From assembly GCA_000436755.1 (NCBI GenBank), contig FR887260.1:1-9889 (forward strand): a stretch of 9,889 nt of DNA, written 5' to 3'. Both the position numbers and the translations under genes were made by a program. Positions 1 to 6,933 of the stretch are shown one piece after another. Each line of letters starts with the position of its first letter. Position 1 is the first letter of the stretch. The notes beneath the pieces are model-generated. The model was not told the origin of the DNA, ran no database searches, and worked only from the letters and a program-made list of their open reading frames with translations. The stretch is from Clostridium sp. CAG:253. Lineage in GTDB: Bacteria > Bacillota > Clostridia > Lachnospirales > Lachnospiraceae.

Positions 1-1991
1 AAGAAATAGGGGAGAATTGCTTTTCGTCTTGTGCAAATTTAAAGAGTATAAATATGCCTCAAAGTATAAAAAAGATTGGTTCAGGTGTATTAAATTGGTG
101 TAATGAAAAATTAAATATAGAGTGTTATTATGGAAGTATGGCACATAATTATGCAAAGCAAAAAAATATAACAATTGGAAAACTGCATAATATACCATAC
201 AATATTAGTGTGAATTCATATTTAAAGAAAGTGGTTGATATATCGACACAGAAAAAATTAAAAGGTAAAAAAATAACTTTAGAAACTGCAATTACAAATA
301 ATGCAGAAGAAAATTATGAATACGATGAAGATGATAAAACACTAACAAAATTAACAAATGTCAACATTACTATAAATTTGCCTTCAGAATTAAAATTTGA
401 AAATGGCTCAAACAAAAAGACTAAAAAGTTTGATGAAATTTCTGTTGGTGCCACTAAAAAGATTCAGGACAAAGTTGTCTTAGCCAAAAAAGTAACTGCA
501 GATACAAAATTGAAGACTACAATTTCGTTGAAAGCAGATAATTATACAAAAGAATTTTCATATAATCTTGCTTCGTTTGGTTTAGAGAAAAAAGCGACAA
601 AAGAAGAACAAAACAACACGAAATTAATAAATTATAAAATATCAACTAAACAAAAGATACATAGTACAGAGTGTATTGCAACAAAAGATGATAGTCGGGG
701 TGACATAAGCCAGACAGCAGAATATAAAATTGGAGATGATTATTACATATTTTATCAGGCTGTGAATAAAAAATATTGGGAATTGCATGGTATTATTTTG
801 GATAAAAAGTTTAAGGTTAAAAAAAGAATTGATTTTCCATATATAAAAAATTATGAACTTTTTGGAAATGTTATAGTTGATAATACCGGAAAAATATATG
901 TAATTTGTGGTCATTATGATAAAAAACATACTGAGGAAAACAATACAAAAGTAATGGCAATAGTAAAGTATGATGGAAATGCAAAAGAAATTAAACGTAC
1001 TGTATTTTCATCCAATGAAACAGGTTCAGATGGTTTTGGAACAAAAATACCATTTGACGCTGGGGAGTGTGCACTTGTCATTGATAAGAATGACAGATTG
1101 TTTTGCGATTATGCCCGCATTATGTATAATGGTCATCAAAGCAGCAATGTTATTGGAGTCAATATAAATACTATGGAAAAACTGGAATTTAATTCTCCTT
1201 ACTGTTCCCATAGTTTTGAACAACAGGCTTATGCAGTAGAAAACAATGCACTTCTTTTTGTTAATCATGGGGATGCTTCTCCAAGAGCATTGCAAGTTAG
1301 TAAAGTGTCATCTGATTTACAGGAATTATATAGTTATGATGTTTTTCACTATCGTAATTCTACAGGCTCTTATAATCATACATTTTCTAATTTTGGAGGT
1401 GTATCTCAGATGAAGGAGGGCTATCTGCTGGCAGGTGCATCTGAAAAAACACTTTCTTATGATAAACAGAGGAGAGGAAGCGTAAAGGAGAGAAATCTTT
1501 ATATACAGTTGTTAAGAAAAGATTTTGAAAACTATTATTCAAATAAAGATTTAGAACTACTTTCAGCTGATACAAGATATGCAGAGGGTTCTTTTAATTA
1601 TGATAACTATTATAATGCAACATTTAATGAGCACAATAAAAAAGATTATCTGCCTGAAAATGTAGCAGATTATGGTGTTAAATGGCTGACAAATTATAAA
1701 GGCTCAAATTATGTATCAGCATCTAAGATTGTGAAGCTTGATGATAATACATCTGCTGTTTTTTTTGAAAAAAGAAACAGTACAAAATCATCTGATAAAT
1801 ATATTGGAACATATTTTTGTATTATCGATCAATATGGTAAAATTTTGCAGGGGGAAACATCTGTTAAAGCAAGGCTGAGTAATTTTGACACTATGATATA
1901 TGATAACAATCATATATATTGGACTACAGGGAATGGTAACAATAAGAAAGGATTGATTTTACATAGCTTAAAAATCATGCAATCAAATTAA
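1..1991 (+). CDS. BspA-type LRR_5 surface protein with propeller-like C-terminal half (5' end missing)
   Basis: The reading frame is open to the left edge (first full codon at 3) and 662 residues are visible, so the ATG at 54 is internal. The residues before and after it (IGENCFSSCANLKSI, then MPQSIKKIGSGVLNWC) form a typical LRR_5 repeat. It is followed by a BspA-style cap, YYGSMAHNYAKQKNI, near nt 126-170. From about nt 190 to 590 lies a lysine- and threonine-rich stretch of alternating beta strands resembling an extracellular beta-sandwich. From about nt 640 to the stop the sequence is rich in short strand-turn-strand units, suggesting a beta-propeller. This half carries conspicuous motifs: YNGHQSS, CSHSFEQQ, NHGDASPRA and NHTFSNFGG. 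LRR_5 proteins are usually secreted or wall-bound, but the signal peptide would be outside the window. The C-terminus has no LPXTG motif or membrane anchor. Function is unknown; ligand binding or a carbohydrate-related role is only a guess. Confidence 0.8.
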   Translation, partial: EIGENCFSSCANLKSINMPQSIKKIGSGVLNWCNEKLNIECYYGSMAHNYAKQKNITIGKLHNIPYNISVNSYLKKVVDISTQKKLKGKKITLETAITNNAEENYEYDEDDKTLTKLTNVNITINLPSELKFENGSNKKTKKFDEISVGATKKIQDKVVLAKKVTADTKLKTTISLKADNYTKEFSYNLASFGLEKKATKEEQNNTKLINYKISTKQKIHSTECIATKDDSRGDISQTAEYKIGDDYYIFYQAVNKKYWELHGIILDKKFKVKKRIDFPYIKNYELFGNVIVDNTGKIYVICGHYDKKHTEENNTKVMAIVKYDGNAKEIKRTVFSSNETGSDGFGTKIPFDAGECALVIDKNDRLFCDYARIMYNGHQSSNVIGVNINTMEKLEFNSPYCSHSFEQQAYAVENNALLFVNHGDASPRALQVSKVSSDLQELYSYDVFHYRNSTGSYNHTFSNFGGVSQMKEGYLLAGASEKTLSYDKQRRGSVKERNLYIQLLRKDFENYYSNKDLELLSADTRYAEGSFNYDNYYNATFNEHNKKDYLPENVADYGVKWLTNYKGSNYVSASKIVKLDDNTSAVFFEKRNSTKSSDKYIGTYFCIIDQYGKILQGETSVKARLSNFDTMIYDNNHIYWTTGNGNNKKGLILHSLKIMQSN

Positions 1992-2014
1992 AAATAAATT
2001 CCTCAAGTACATTC

Positions 2015-2043
2015 TTGCAATAACTTTCTTCATAATGTATAAT
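2015..2043 (+). promoter_or_regulatory. Sigma-A type promoter of thrC
   Basis: A TTGCAA -35 box (2015-2020) and a perfect TATAAT -10 box (2038-2043) are separated by exactly 17 bp. They lie in the gap after the surface-protein gene, about 75 nt before the thrC start. The predicted transcript would start near 2050. The flanking CTTGCAA is identical to that of the rpsB promoter. Confidence 0.75.
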
Positions 2044-2109
2044 ATAACATTAAAAGACAAAAAGATAATTATTTAATGACTGTACTATAAAAATATGGTG
2101 CGGCGGAAT

Positions 2110-2114
2110 GGAGG
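2110..2114 (+). promoter_or_regulatory. Ribosome binding site deciding the thrC start
   Basis: GGAGG ends 5 nt before the ATG at 2120. An in-frame ATG at 2108 overlaps this site and has no Shine-Dalgarno sequence of its own, so the start at 2120 is preferred. It yields an N-terminus (MELMYQSTRSEG) of the kind expected for this threonine synthase subfamily. Confidence 0.75.
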
Positions 2115-2119
2115 AAATA

Positions 2120-3607
2120 ATGGAACTTATGTATCAGAGCACTCGAAGCGAGGGAACAAAGGTTACTGCATCTCAGGCTATTTTGAAGGGTCTTGCAGAT
2201 GATGGAGGTCTTTTTGTACCTGTCAGTATCCCAAAACTTGATATTTCTTTAGAGGAAATTTCCAAAATGACATATCAGGAGACAGCATATGAAGTTATGA
2301 AACTGTTTTTCACAGACTTTACCGAAGCTGAATTAAAGACTTGCATTGAGAGAGCATATGATTCAAAGTTTGACACAAAAGAGATTGCTCCGCTTGTGAA
2401 AAAATCAGATGCATATTATCTTGAGTTATTCCATGGTGCAACAATTGCTTTTAAAGATATGGCTCTTTCTATACTGCCTCACCTTCTTACTACATCAGCG
2501 AAGAAAAACAATATCAAGAATGAAATCGTTATTCTTACTGCGACATCAGGAGATACAGGAAAGGCTGCACTTGCAGGATTTGCAGATGTTGAGGGAACAA
2601 GTATCATTGTATTTTATCCTAAAAACGGTGTAAGTAAAATTCAGGAACGCCAGATGGTTACACAGAAGGGTGCAAACACAAAAGTTGTCGGCATTACAGG
2701 AAATTTTGATGATGCACAGAGTGGTGTTAAGGCTATGTTTAACAATAAAGAACTTGCAAAAGTTATGGATGAGCATGGATATCAGTTCTCATCTGCCAAC
2801 TCAATTAACATCGGTCGTCTTGTACCACAGGTTGTTTATTATGTTTATTCATATACAAGACTTCTCGCAAATGGAGATATTAAAGCAGGAGAGAAAGTAA
2901 ACTTTGTAGTACCTACAGGAAACTTTGGAAATATCCTTGCAGCTTTCTATGCTAAAAATATGGGTGTTCCGGTTGGAAAACTTATCTGTGCTTCAAATGA
3001 AAATAAGGTTCTTTACGATTTCTTTGAGACAGGTGTTTACGACAGAAACCGTGAGTTTATCCTTACTTCATCACCATCTATGGATATTCTTATTTCAAGC
3101 AATCTTGAAAGACTTATCTTCAGAATTGCAGGAGACGATGCTAAGAAAACAGCAGATATGATGGATGCGCTGAAAACAACTGGCAAATATACTATTACAG
3201 ACGATATGAAAGCAAAACTTGCTGATTTCACAGGGGGATGGGCAAGTGAGGAGGACACAGCCAAAGAGATAAAGAGAGTTTACGATGAGACAGGTTATGT
3301 TATGGATACTCATACGGCAGTTGCTTCTTCTGTATATCATACATATAAAGAGAATACAAAAGACGATACAAAGACTATTATCGCATCGACAGCAAGTCCA
3401 TACAAATTTGGTACAAGCGTAATGAGTGCCATTGATAAGAAGTATGAGGGCATGGATGATTTTGCTCTTATCGATGAACTCTGCAAAACATCAGGAGTTA
3501 AGATTCCAAATGCTGTAGAGGAAATTCGTACAGCACCTGTTCTTCATGATACAGTATGCGAGACAGAGGATATGCAGAAGACAGTTGAAAAAATCCTTGG
3601 TTTATAA
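2120..3607 (+). CDS. thrC: Threonine synthase
   Basis: Pyridoxal-phosphate enzyme converting O-phospho-L-homoserine to L-threonine and phosphate, the last step of threonine synthesis in the cytosol. With the start at 2120 the protein has 495 residues, normal for the longer (E. coli/yeast-like) threonine synthase class. Visible landmarks are the N-terminal YQSTR...ASQAILKGLADDGGLFVP segment, the PLP lysine in HGATIAFKD (Lys112), the SGDTG loop (143-147), and the phosphate-binding PTGNFGN loop (265-271). The late motif MDTHTAVA is also present. All expected active-site landmarks are there and the frame is intact. The gene has its own promoter and stands alone: no hom or thrB gene lies next to it here, and rpsB downstream has a separate promoter. 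No T-box or obvious attenuator is seen in the ~70-nt leader. Confidence 0.95.
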   Translation: MELMYQSTRSEGTKVTASQAILKGLADDGGLFVPVSIPKLDISLEEISKMTYQETAYEVMKLFFTDFTEAELKTCIERAYDSKFDTKEIAPLVKKSDAYYLELFHGATIAFKDMALSILPHLLTTSAKKNNIKNEIVILTATSGDTGKAALAGFADVEGTSIIVFYPKNGVSKIQERQMVTQKGANTKVVGITGNFDDAQSGVKAMFNNKELAKVMDEHGYQFSSANSINIGRLVPQVVYYVYSYTRLLANGDIKAGEKVNFVVPTGNFGNILAAFYAKNMGVPVGKLICASNENKVLYDFFETGVYDRNREFILTSSPSMDILISSNLERLIFRIAGDDAKKTADMMDALKTTGKYTITDDMKAKLADFTGGWASEEDTAKEIKRVYDETGYVMDTHTAVASSVYHTYKENTKDDTKTIIASTASPYKFGTSVMSAIDKKYEGMDDFALIDELCKTSGVKIPNAVEEIRTAPVLHDTVCETEDMQKTVEKILGL

Positions 3608-3639
3608 AGTTTAAAAATATAATTCTTCAAAAACAATAC

Positions 3640-3668
3640 TTGCAAACTAAAAATTATTATGATATAGT
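3640..3668 (+). promoter_or_regulatory. Sigma-A type promoter of rpsB-tsf
   Basis: TTGCAA (3640-3645) and TATAGT (3663-3668) are separated by 17 bp in the thrC-rpsB gap. The -35 context (CTTGCAA) matches the thrC promoter. The predicted start is near 3675, giving a leader of about 150 nt before the rpsB ATG. A long dyad begins at the base directly after the -10 box. Confidence 0.65.
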
Positions 3669-3702
3669 AGGTATGTTGTGTGCTTTGTCACATGACATAC
3701 CT
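3669..3702 (+). other. 14-bp dyad directly after the rpsB -10 box
   Basis: The arms 3669-3682 and 3689-3702 pair over 14 positions (12 Watson-Crick, 2 central G-U) around a 6-nt loop CTTTGT. For transcripts reading through from thrC the whole hairpin would form and could act as a thrC terminator, although the following tract (ATTAAATTATTAATCT) is only moderately T-rich. For transcripts from the predicted start near 3675, only an 8-bp inner hairpin would form at the extreme 5' end. As DNA it could also be an operator. Which role applies cannot be decided from sequence. Confidence 0.6.
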
Positions 3703-3826
3703 ATTAAATTATTAATCTATTAATCACATATGCGGATTTCGTATCGGTGCCTTGACATAGTAACGCCATGTCAAAGGTCTTATGTTTGGAAGCATATGGA
3801 AGAAGAAAAACCATGGAGGTACAATT
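3675..3826 (+). promoter_or_regulatory. Structured 5' leader of rpsB, candidate S2 autoregulatory RNA
   Basis: Besides the 5'-terminal hairpin, two further stem-loops are visible. The first pairs CAC (3725-3727) with GTG (3747-3749) and ATGCG (3730-3734) with CGTAT (3740-3744) around GATTT. The second pairs 3750-3760 with 3766-3777 (CCTTGACAT against ATGTCAAAGG) around TAACG, with one bulged A and one A-C mismatch. A short ATG at 3782 lies in frame with rpsB but has no ribosome binding site. Ribosomal protein S2 is known to repress its own rpsB-tsf mRNA in gammaproteobacteria; a similar role here is inference from position and structure only. Confidence 0.45.
3815..3819 (+). promoter_or_regulatory. 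Ribosome binding site deciding the rpsB start
   Basis: GGAGG lies 7 nt before the ATG at 3827. It places the start 45 nt downstream of the first in-frame ATG (3782), whose extra 15 residues do not resemble S2. Confidence 0.85.
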
Positions 3827-4549
3827 ATGAGCGTTATTTCAATGAAACAGTTACTTGAAGCAGGTGTTCACTTTGGACATCAGACAAGAAGATGGAATCC
3901 TAAAATGGCTGAGTACATCTACACAGAGCGTAATGGTATTTATATCATTGACTTACAGAAATCTGTAGGTAAAGTAGATGAAGCTTACAATGCAGTTAAA
4001 GACATCGTTGCAAACGGTGGTTCTATCCTTTTTGTAGGAACAAAGAAACAGGCACAGGATTCTATCAAGACAGAAGCTGAGCGTTGCGGAATGTATTTCG
4101 TAAACGAGAGATGGCTTGGTGGTATGCTTACAAACTTCAAGACAATCCAGACTCGTATCAAGAGATTAAAAGAAATCGAGACAATGTCTGAAGATGGTAC
4201 ATTTGATGTTCTTCCTAAGAAAGAAGTTATCCTTATCAAAAAAGAGTGGGAGAAACTTGAGAAGAACCTTGGCGGTATCAAAGATATGAAGAAACTCCCA
4301 GATGCTATCTTTGTTGTAGATCCAAAGAAAGAAAGAATCTGTATTCAGGAAGCACATACACTTGGTATTCCTCTTATCGGTATCGCAGATACAAACTGTG
4401 ATCCTGAAGAACTTGACTATGTTATCCCAGGTAACGATGATGCTATCAGAGCCGTTAAACTTATTGTTTCTAAGATGGCTGATGCTGTTATCGAAGCAAA
4501 CCAGGGTGAGTCTATGGCAGAAGAAGCAGCTGAGGAAGCTGACGCATAA
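3827..4549 (+). CDS. rpsB: 30S ribosomal protein S2
   Basis: Component of the small ribosomal subunit that binds near the head-body junction of the 16S rRNA and is needed for S1 attachment or initiation in many bacteria. The protein has 240 residues, typical for bacterial S2. It begins [20 protein letters not shown], the usual S2 opening, and carries [55 protein letters not shown] and [12 protein letters not shown] in family order. The tail is acidic and alanine-rich (EEAAEEADA), as often seen in clostridial S2. It forms an operon with tsf, whose ATG lies 26 nt after the rpsB stop. The S2/EF-Ts pair is one of the most conserved bacterial gene orders. Confidence 0.98.
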   Translation: MSVISMKQLLEAGVHFGHQTRRWNPKMAEYIYTERNGIYIIDLQKSVGKVDEAYNAVKDIVANGGSILFVGTKKQAQDSIKTEAERCGMYFVNERWLGGMLTNFKTIQTRIKRLKEIETMSEDGTFDVLPKKEVILIKKEWEKLEKNLGGIKDMKKLPDAIFVVDPKKERICIQEAHTLGIPLIGIADTNCDPEELDYVIPGNDDAIRAVKLIVSKMADAVIEANQGESMAEEAAEEADA

Positions 4550-4575
4550 TCAATTTTATATAGGAGGATTCTAAA

Positions 4576-5508
4576 ATGGCAATTACAGCTAAACAGGTTA
4601 AAGAGTTAAGAGAAATGACTGGTGCCGGAATGATGGATTGTAAGAAAGCACTTGGTCAGACTGATGGTGATATGGACAAGGCAGTAGAATGGCTTAGAGA
4701 GAATGGTCTTGCTAAGGCTGCTAAAAAGTCTGGTCGTATCGCTGCAGAAGGTATCGTTGCAGTTGATGTTTCAGAAGACGGAAAGACAGCTTCTATCGTA
4801 GAAGTAAACTCTGAGACAGACTTCGTTGCTAAGAACGAGAAATTCCAGGATTATGTTGCAGAAGTTGCAGCTCAGGCTAAGACAACAACAGCAGCAGACA
4901 TCGACGCTTTCCTTGCTGAGCCTTGGGCACTTGATACAAGTGTAACAGTAGATGAGAAGCTTAAAGCTATGATCGCTGTTATCGGTGAGAACATGAACAT
5001 TCGTCGTTTCGCTAAGATTGAGACAGAAGGAACAGTTGTTTCTTATATCCATGCAGGCGGAAAGATTGGTGTTTTAGTTGAAGCTGACACTGACAATGCA
5101 AGTGATGCAGTCAAAGAGTGCTTAAAGAATGTAGCTATGCAGATTGCTGCATTAAATCCAAAGTATCTTTCATCAGATGATGTAGATGCTGAGTATAAAG
5201 AGCATGAGAAAGAAATTCTTCTTGCGCAGGCTAAGAACGATCCTAAGAATGCTAACAAGCCTGACGAAATCATTGAGAAAATGATTACAGGACGTCTTAA
5301 CAAAGAGCTTAAAGAGGTTTGCCTTCTTGAGCAGGAATATGTTAAAGCAGAAAATAAAGAAAATGTTAAGAAGTATGTAGAGAGCGTTGCTAAGGCTGAG
5401 GGCGTAAGCATCAACCTTAAGAGTTTTGTTCGTTTTGAGACTGGTGAGGGTCTTGAGAAGAAAGAAGAAGACTTCGCAGCAGAAGTTGCAGCTCAGATGG
5501 GTAACTAA
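4576..5508 (+). CDS. tsf: Translation elongation factor Ts
   Basis: Guanine-nucleotide exchange factor that recycles EF-Tu from its GDP form in the cytosol. The 310-residue protein starts at an ATG preceded by AGGAGG (4562-4567) with 8-nt spacing. The UBA-like N-terminal domain holds VKELREMTGAGMMDCKKAL (residues 8-26). The core begins with the EF-Tu-contacting signature SETDFVAKNEKF (79-90). Later landmarks include the IHAGGKIGVLVE segment and the C-terminal helical module rich in lysine and glutamate. It is slightly longer than E. coli EF-Ts (283 residues), as is common in Clostridia. It is the last gene of the operon and is followed by a strong terminator. Confidence 0.98.
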   Translation: MAITAKQVKELREMTGAGMMDCKKALGQTDGDMDKAVEWLRENGLAKAAKKSGRIAAEGIVAVDVSEDGKTASIVEVNSETDFVAKNEKFQDYVAEVAAQAKTTTAADIDAFLAEPWALDTSVTVDEKLKAMIAVIGENMNIRRFAKIETEGTVVSYIHAGGKIGVLVEADTDNASDAVKECLKNVAMQIAALNPKYLSSDDVDAEYKEHEKEILLAQAKNDPKNANKPDEIIEKMITGRLNKELKEVCLLEQEYVKAENKENVKKYVESVAKAEGVSINLKSFVRFETGEGLEKKEEDFAAEVAAQMGN

Positions 5509-5540
5509 TCTCATATTTTAATATAATTTTTGAAAAATCA

Positions 5541-5597
5541 AACCCTATAGGTATTGGTAACTTCTGATACTTATAGGGTTCTTTCTTAATTTGTTTA
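5541..5597 (+). terminator. Intrinsic terminator of rpsB-tsf
   Basis: The arms 5541-5557 and 5564-5580 pair over 17 positions with three G-U wobbles and no bulge (AACCCTATAGGTAT against ATACTTATAGGGTT), closed by the 6-nt loop TAACTT. A T-rich tail, CTTTCTTAATTTGTTT, follows. It starts 32 nt after the tsf stop codon. The matching A-rich stretch before the 5' arm (TGAAAAATCA) could make it work weakly in the other direction too. Confidence 0.9.
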
Positions 5598-5622
5598 ATA
5601 AATGGCATAATAAAAAGAATTG

Positions 5623-5653
5623 GAAATAATCGTTCCGGAAAATGGGTTATTTC
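5623..5653 (+). other. Hairpin or operator-like inverted repeat upstream of the M20 gene
   Basis: GAAATAATC (5623-5631) pairs with GGTTATTTC (5645-5653), and the stem continues inward with GTT/AAT past one unpaired G. The centre contains the perfect palindrome TTCCGGAA (5633-5640). It lies 69 nt before the M20 start. No convincing promoter was found for the M20 gene in this gap, so the repeat may be an operator, an mRNA leader hairpin or chance in A+T-rich DNA. Confidence 0.35.
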
Positions 5654-5721
5654 TGTTAATTTTAATGATTTATAGAGTACATCTTAGACCATCAGAAATT
5701 TAAATATAAACGAGGACAAGA

Positions 5722-6879
5722 ATGAATACAACAGCTTTTAAGAACTATCAAAATGAAATAGTAAAACTCAGGCGATATTTTCATGCACACCCGGAACCCA
5801 GCCTAAAAGAATATTCAACGGCTGACTATATTGAAAAATATCTAAATGAAAACGGTATTGTGACAAAAAGGGTAGGAGAGTGCGGCATTACTGCTGTGTT
5901 ATACTCTGACAATCCGGATGCAAAAGTTGTAGCAGTGCGTGCGGAAATGGATGCGATAGCTGTTGAAGAGGAAAATGATATTGAATATAAAAGCAGAAAT
6001 AAAGGTGTTTCACACGCATGTGGTCATGATGCAATAATGGCATGTGCACTTGTACTCGCCAAAATCTGCAATGAGAACAAAAAGTCATTAAATAACACGA
6101 TAAAATTTATCTTTCAGCCGGCAGAGGAGAATGGTGAAGGGACCGATATAATGCTCAACGGTGGTGTTATGAGCTCGCCTGATGTTGATTATTTTCTTAT
6201 GTTTCATTTTGTAAATGATGCTGCTTACGGAATGGAAGTTCAATATGGTTCAGCATCCGCAGCAATAGGAAAAATGGAAGTGGGGATTAAAGGTAAATCG
6301 GCTCACTGGTGCAACTCGGACAAAGGCGTTGATGCGATTGTTGCATCAAGTGAATTTATATTAAAATTAAACGAACTAAACAGCACATACACATCAGACC
6401 TGCCATTTATAACGGGGATAGGAACGATAAACGGCGGTTCAGCCAAAAATGTTATCGCATCAGATGTTTATATGGAGGGAACACTCAGAGCGGCAAAACC
6501 CGAAGATTATCACAAATTATACAATATTATCTTTGACATTGCATCACAGATTGAAGAAAAATATAATGTAAAAATAGAAATGGATATAACAAAAGAGCCG
6601 ATACCACCTATAATAAATGATAAATATCTTGTAGACACCGTGCTGGAATGTGGCAGTAAAATTTGGGATAAAAACTGCCGGTTAGTAGACAAACACTTTT
6701 TATCCGGTGACAGTGCAGCGTATTATTTTGATTATGCAAAAGGACTTTTTATTGTATTTACGGCAGAAATCGAAAAAGAAACAAATTATCCTATACATAA
6801 TGGGAAATTTAACATGAATGAAAGCAGATATTATGACATAATAAAAACACTTTATTCTCTGATTGAAAAAATAAAATAA
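5722..6879 (+). CDS. M20D-family metal-dependent amidohydrolase / peptidase
   Basis: Cytosolic metallo-amidohydrolase of the hippurate hydrolase / N-acyl-amino-acid deacylase / IAA-amino-acid hydrolase group, expected to cleave an amide bond of an acylated amino acid or similar small molecule. The length (385 residues) is normal. Motifs in order are RRYFHAHPEPS (17-27), RAEMDAIAVEE (73-83), HACGHD (98-103) and FQPAEENGEG (131-140). Then come FHF (161-163), GKSAHW (191-196), GTINGGSAKNVI and the C-terminal IHNGKF with His359. The likely metal ligands Cys100, His102, Glu136, His162 and His359 are all present. Two positions differ from common members: the lid motif GKSAHW lacks the usual downstream proline, and the normal GSEDFAYY is SGDSAAYY. 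The start follows GAGG at 5712-5715. The gene lies alone between the tsf terminator and the sigma-factor promoter. The natural substrate cannot be told. Confidence 0.88.
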   Translation: MNTTAFKNYQNEIVKLRRYFHAHPEPSLKEYSTADYIEKYLNENGIVTKRVGECGITAVLYSDNPDAKVVAVRAEMDAIAVEEENDIEYKSRNKGVSHACGHDAIMACALVLAKICNENKKSLNNTIKFIFQPAEENGEGTDIMLNGGVMSSPDVDYFLMFHFVNDAAYGMEVQYGSASAAIGKMEVGIKGKSAHWCNSDKGVDAIVASSEFILKLNELNSTYTSDLPFITGIGTINGGSAKNVIASDVYMEGTLRAAKPEDYHKLYNIIFDIASQIEEKYNVKIEMDITKEPIPPIINDKYLVDTVLECGSKIWDKNCRLVDKHFLSGDSAAYYFDYAKGLFIVFTAEIEKETNYPIHNGKFNMNESRYYDIIKTLYSLIEKIK

Positions 6880-6884
6880 AAAAA

Positions 6885-6914
6885 TTGACCTTTTTTCATT
6901 TTCACTTGTATATA
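6885..6914 (+). promoter_or_regulatory. Putative promoter of the ECF sigma/anti-sigma operon
   Basis: TTGACC (6885-6890) and TATATA (6909-6914) with an 18-bp spacer lie in the 54-nt gap between the M20 stop and the sigma-factor start. This resembles a housekeeping promoter more than an ECF-type (GAAC-like) promoter. The 5' untranslated region would be very short (about 15 nt). An inverted repeat flanks the -10 box. Confidence 0.5.
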
Positions 6915-6922
6915 TAGTGAAA
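6900..6922 (+). other. Perfect 7-bp inverted repeat around the sigma-operon -10 box
   Basis: TTTCACT (6900-6906) and AGTGAAA (6916-6922) are exact inverted copies separated by the 9-nt TGTATATAT that contains the putative -10 box. The right arm runs into the AAGGAGG ribosome binding site (6921-6927). The placement fits a repressor operator or, for read-through mRNA from the M20 gene, a weak hairpin partly masking the ribosome binding site. Confidence 0.5.
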
Positions 6923-6933
6923 GGAGGCATTAT

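Noticed and set aside
54..56. ATG at 54 as the start of the first gene
   Set aside because: The frame is open upstream to the window edge, and the upstream codons continue the same LRR_5 repeat. There is no ribosome binding site before this ATG.
2044..2119. T-box or threonine attenuator before thrC
   Set aside because: The leader is only about 70 nt and shows no T-box sequence, leader peptide rich in Thr codons or terminator hairpin.
2409..3340. Several 70-80 residue frames overlapping thrC on both strands
   Set aside because: They are shadows of the thrC frame with low-complexity translations and no start signals.
3782..3826. 15-residue N-terminal extension of S2 from the ATG at 3782
   Set aside because: It has no ribosome binding site, does not resemble S2, and GGAGG at 3815-3819 serves the ATG at 3827.
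5043..5514. Long antisense frames opposite tsf (up to 123 residues)
   Set aside because: They lie wholly opposite an unmistakable EF-Ts gene and arise from its codon pattern; no ribosome binding site or family resemblance was seen.
6880..6900. Terminator after the M20 gene
   Set aside because: Only A-run/T-run pairing without a G-C core is present, which is not a convincing intrinsic terminator.
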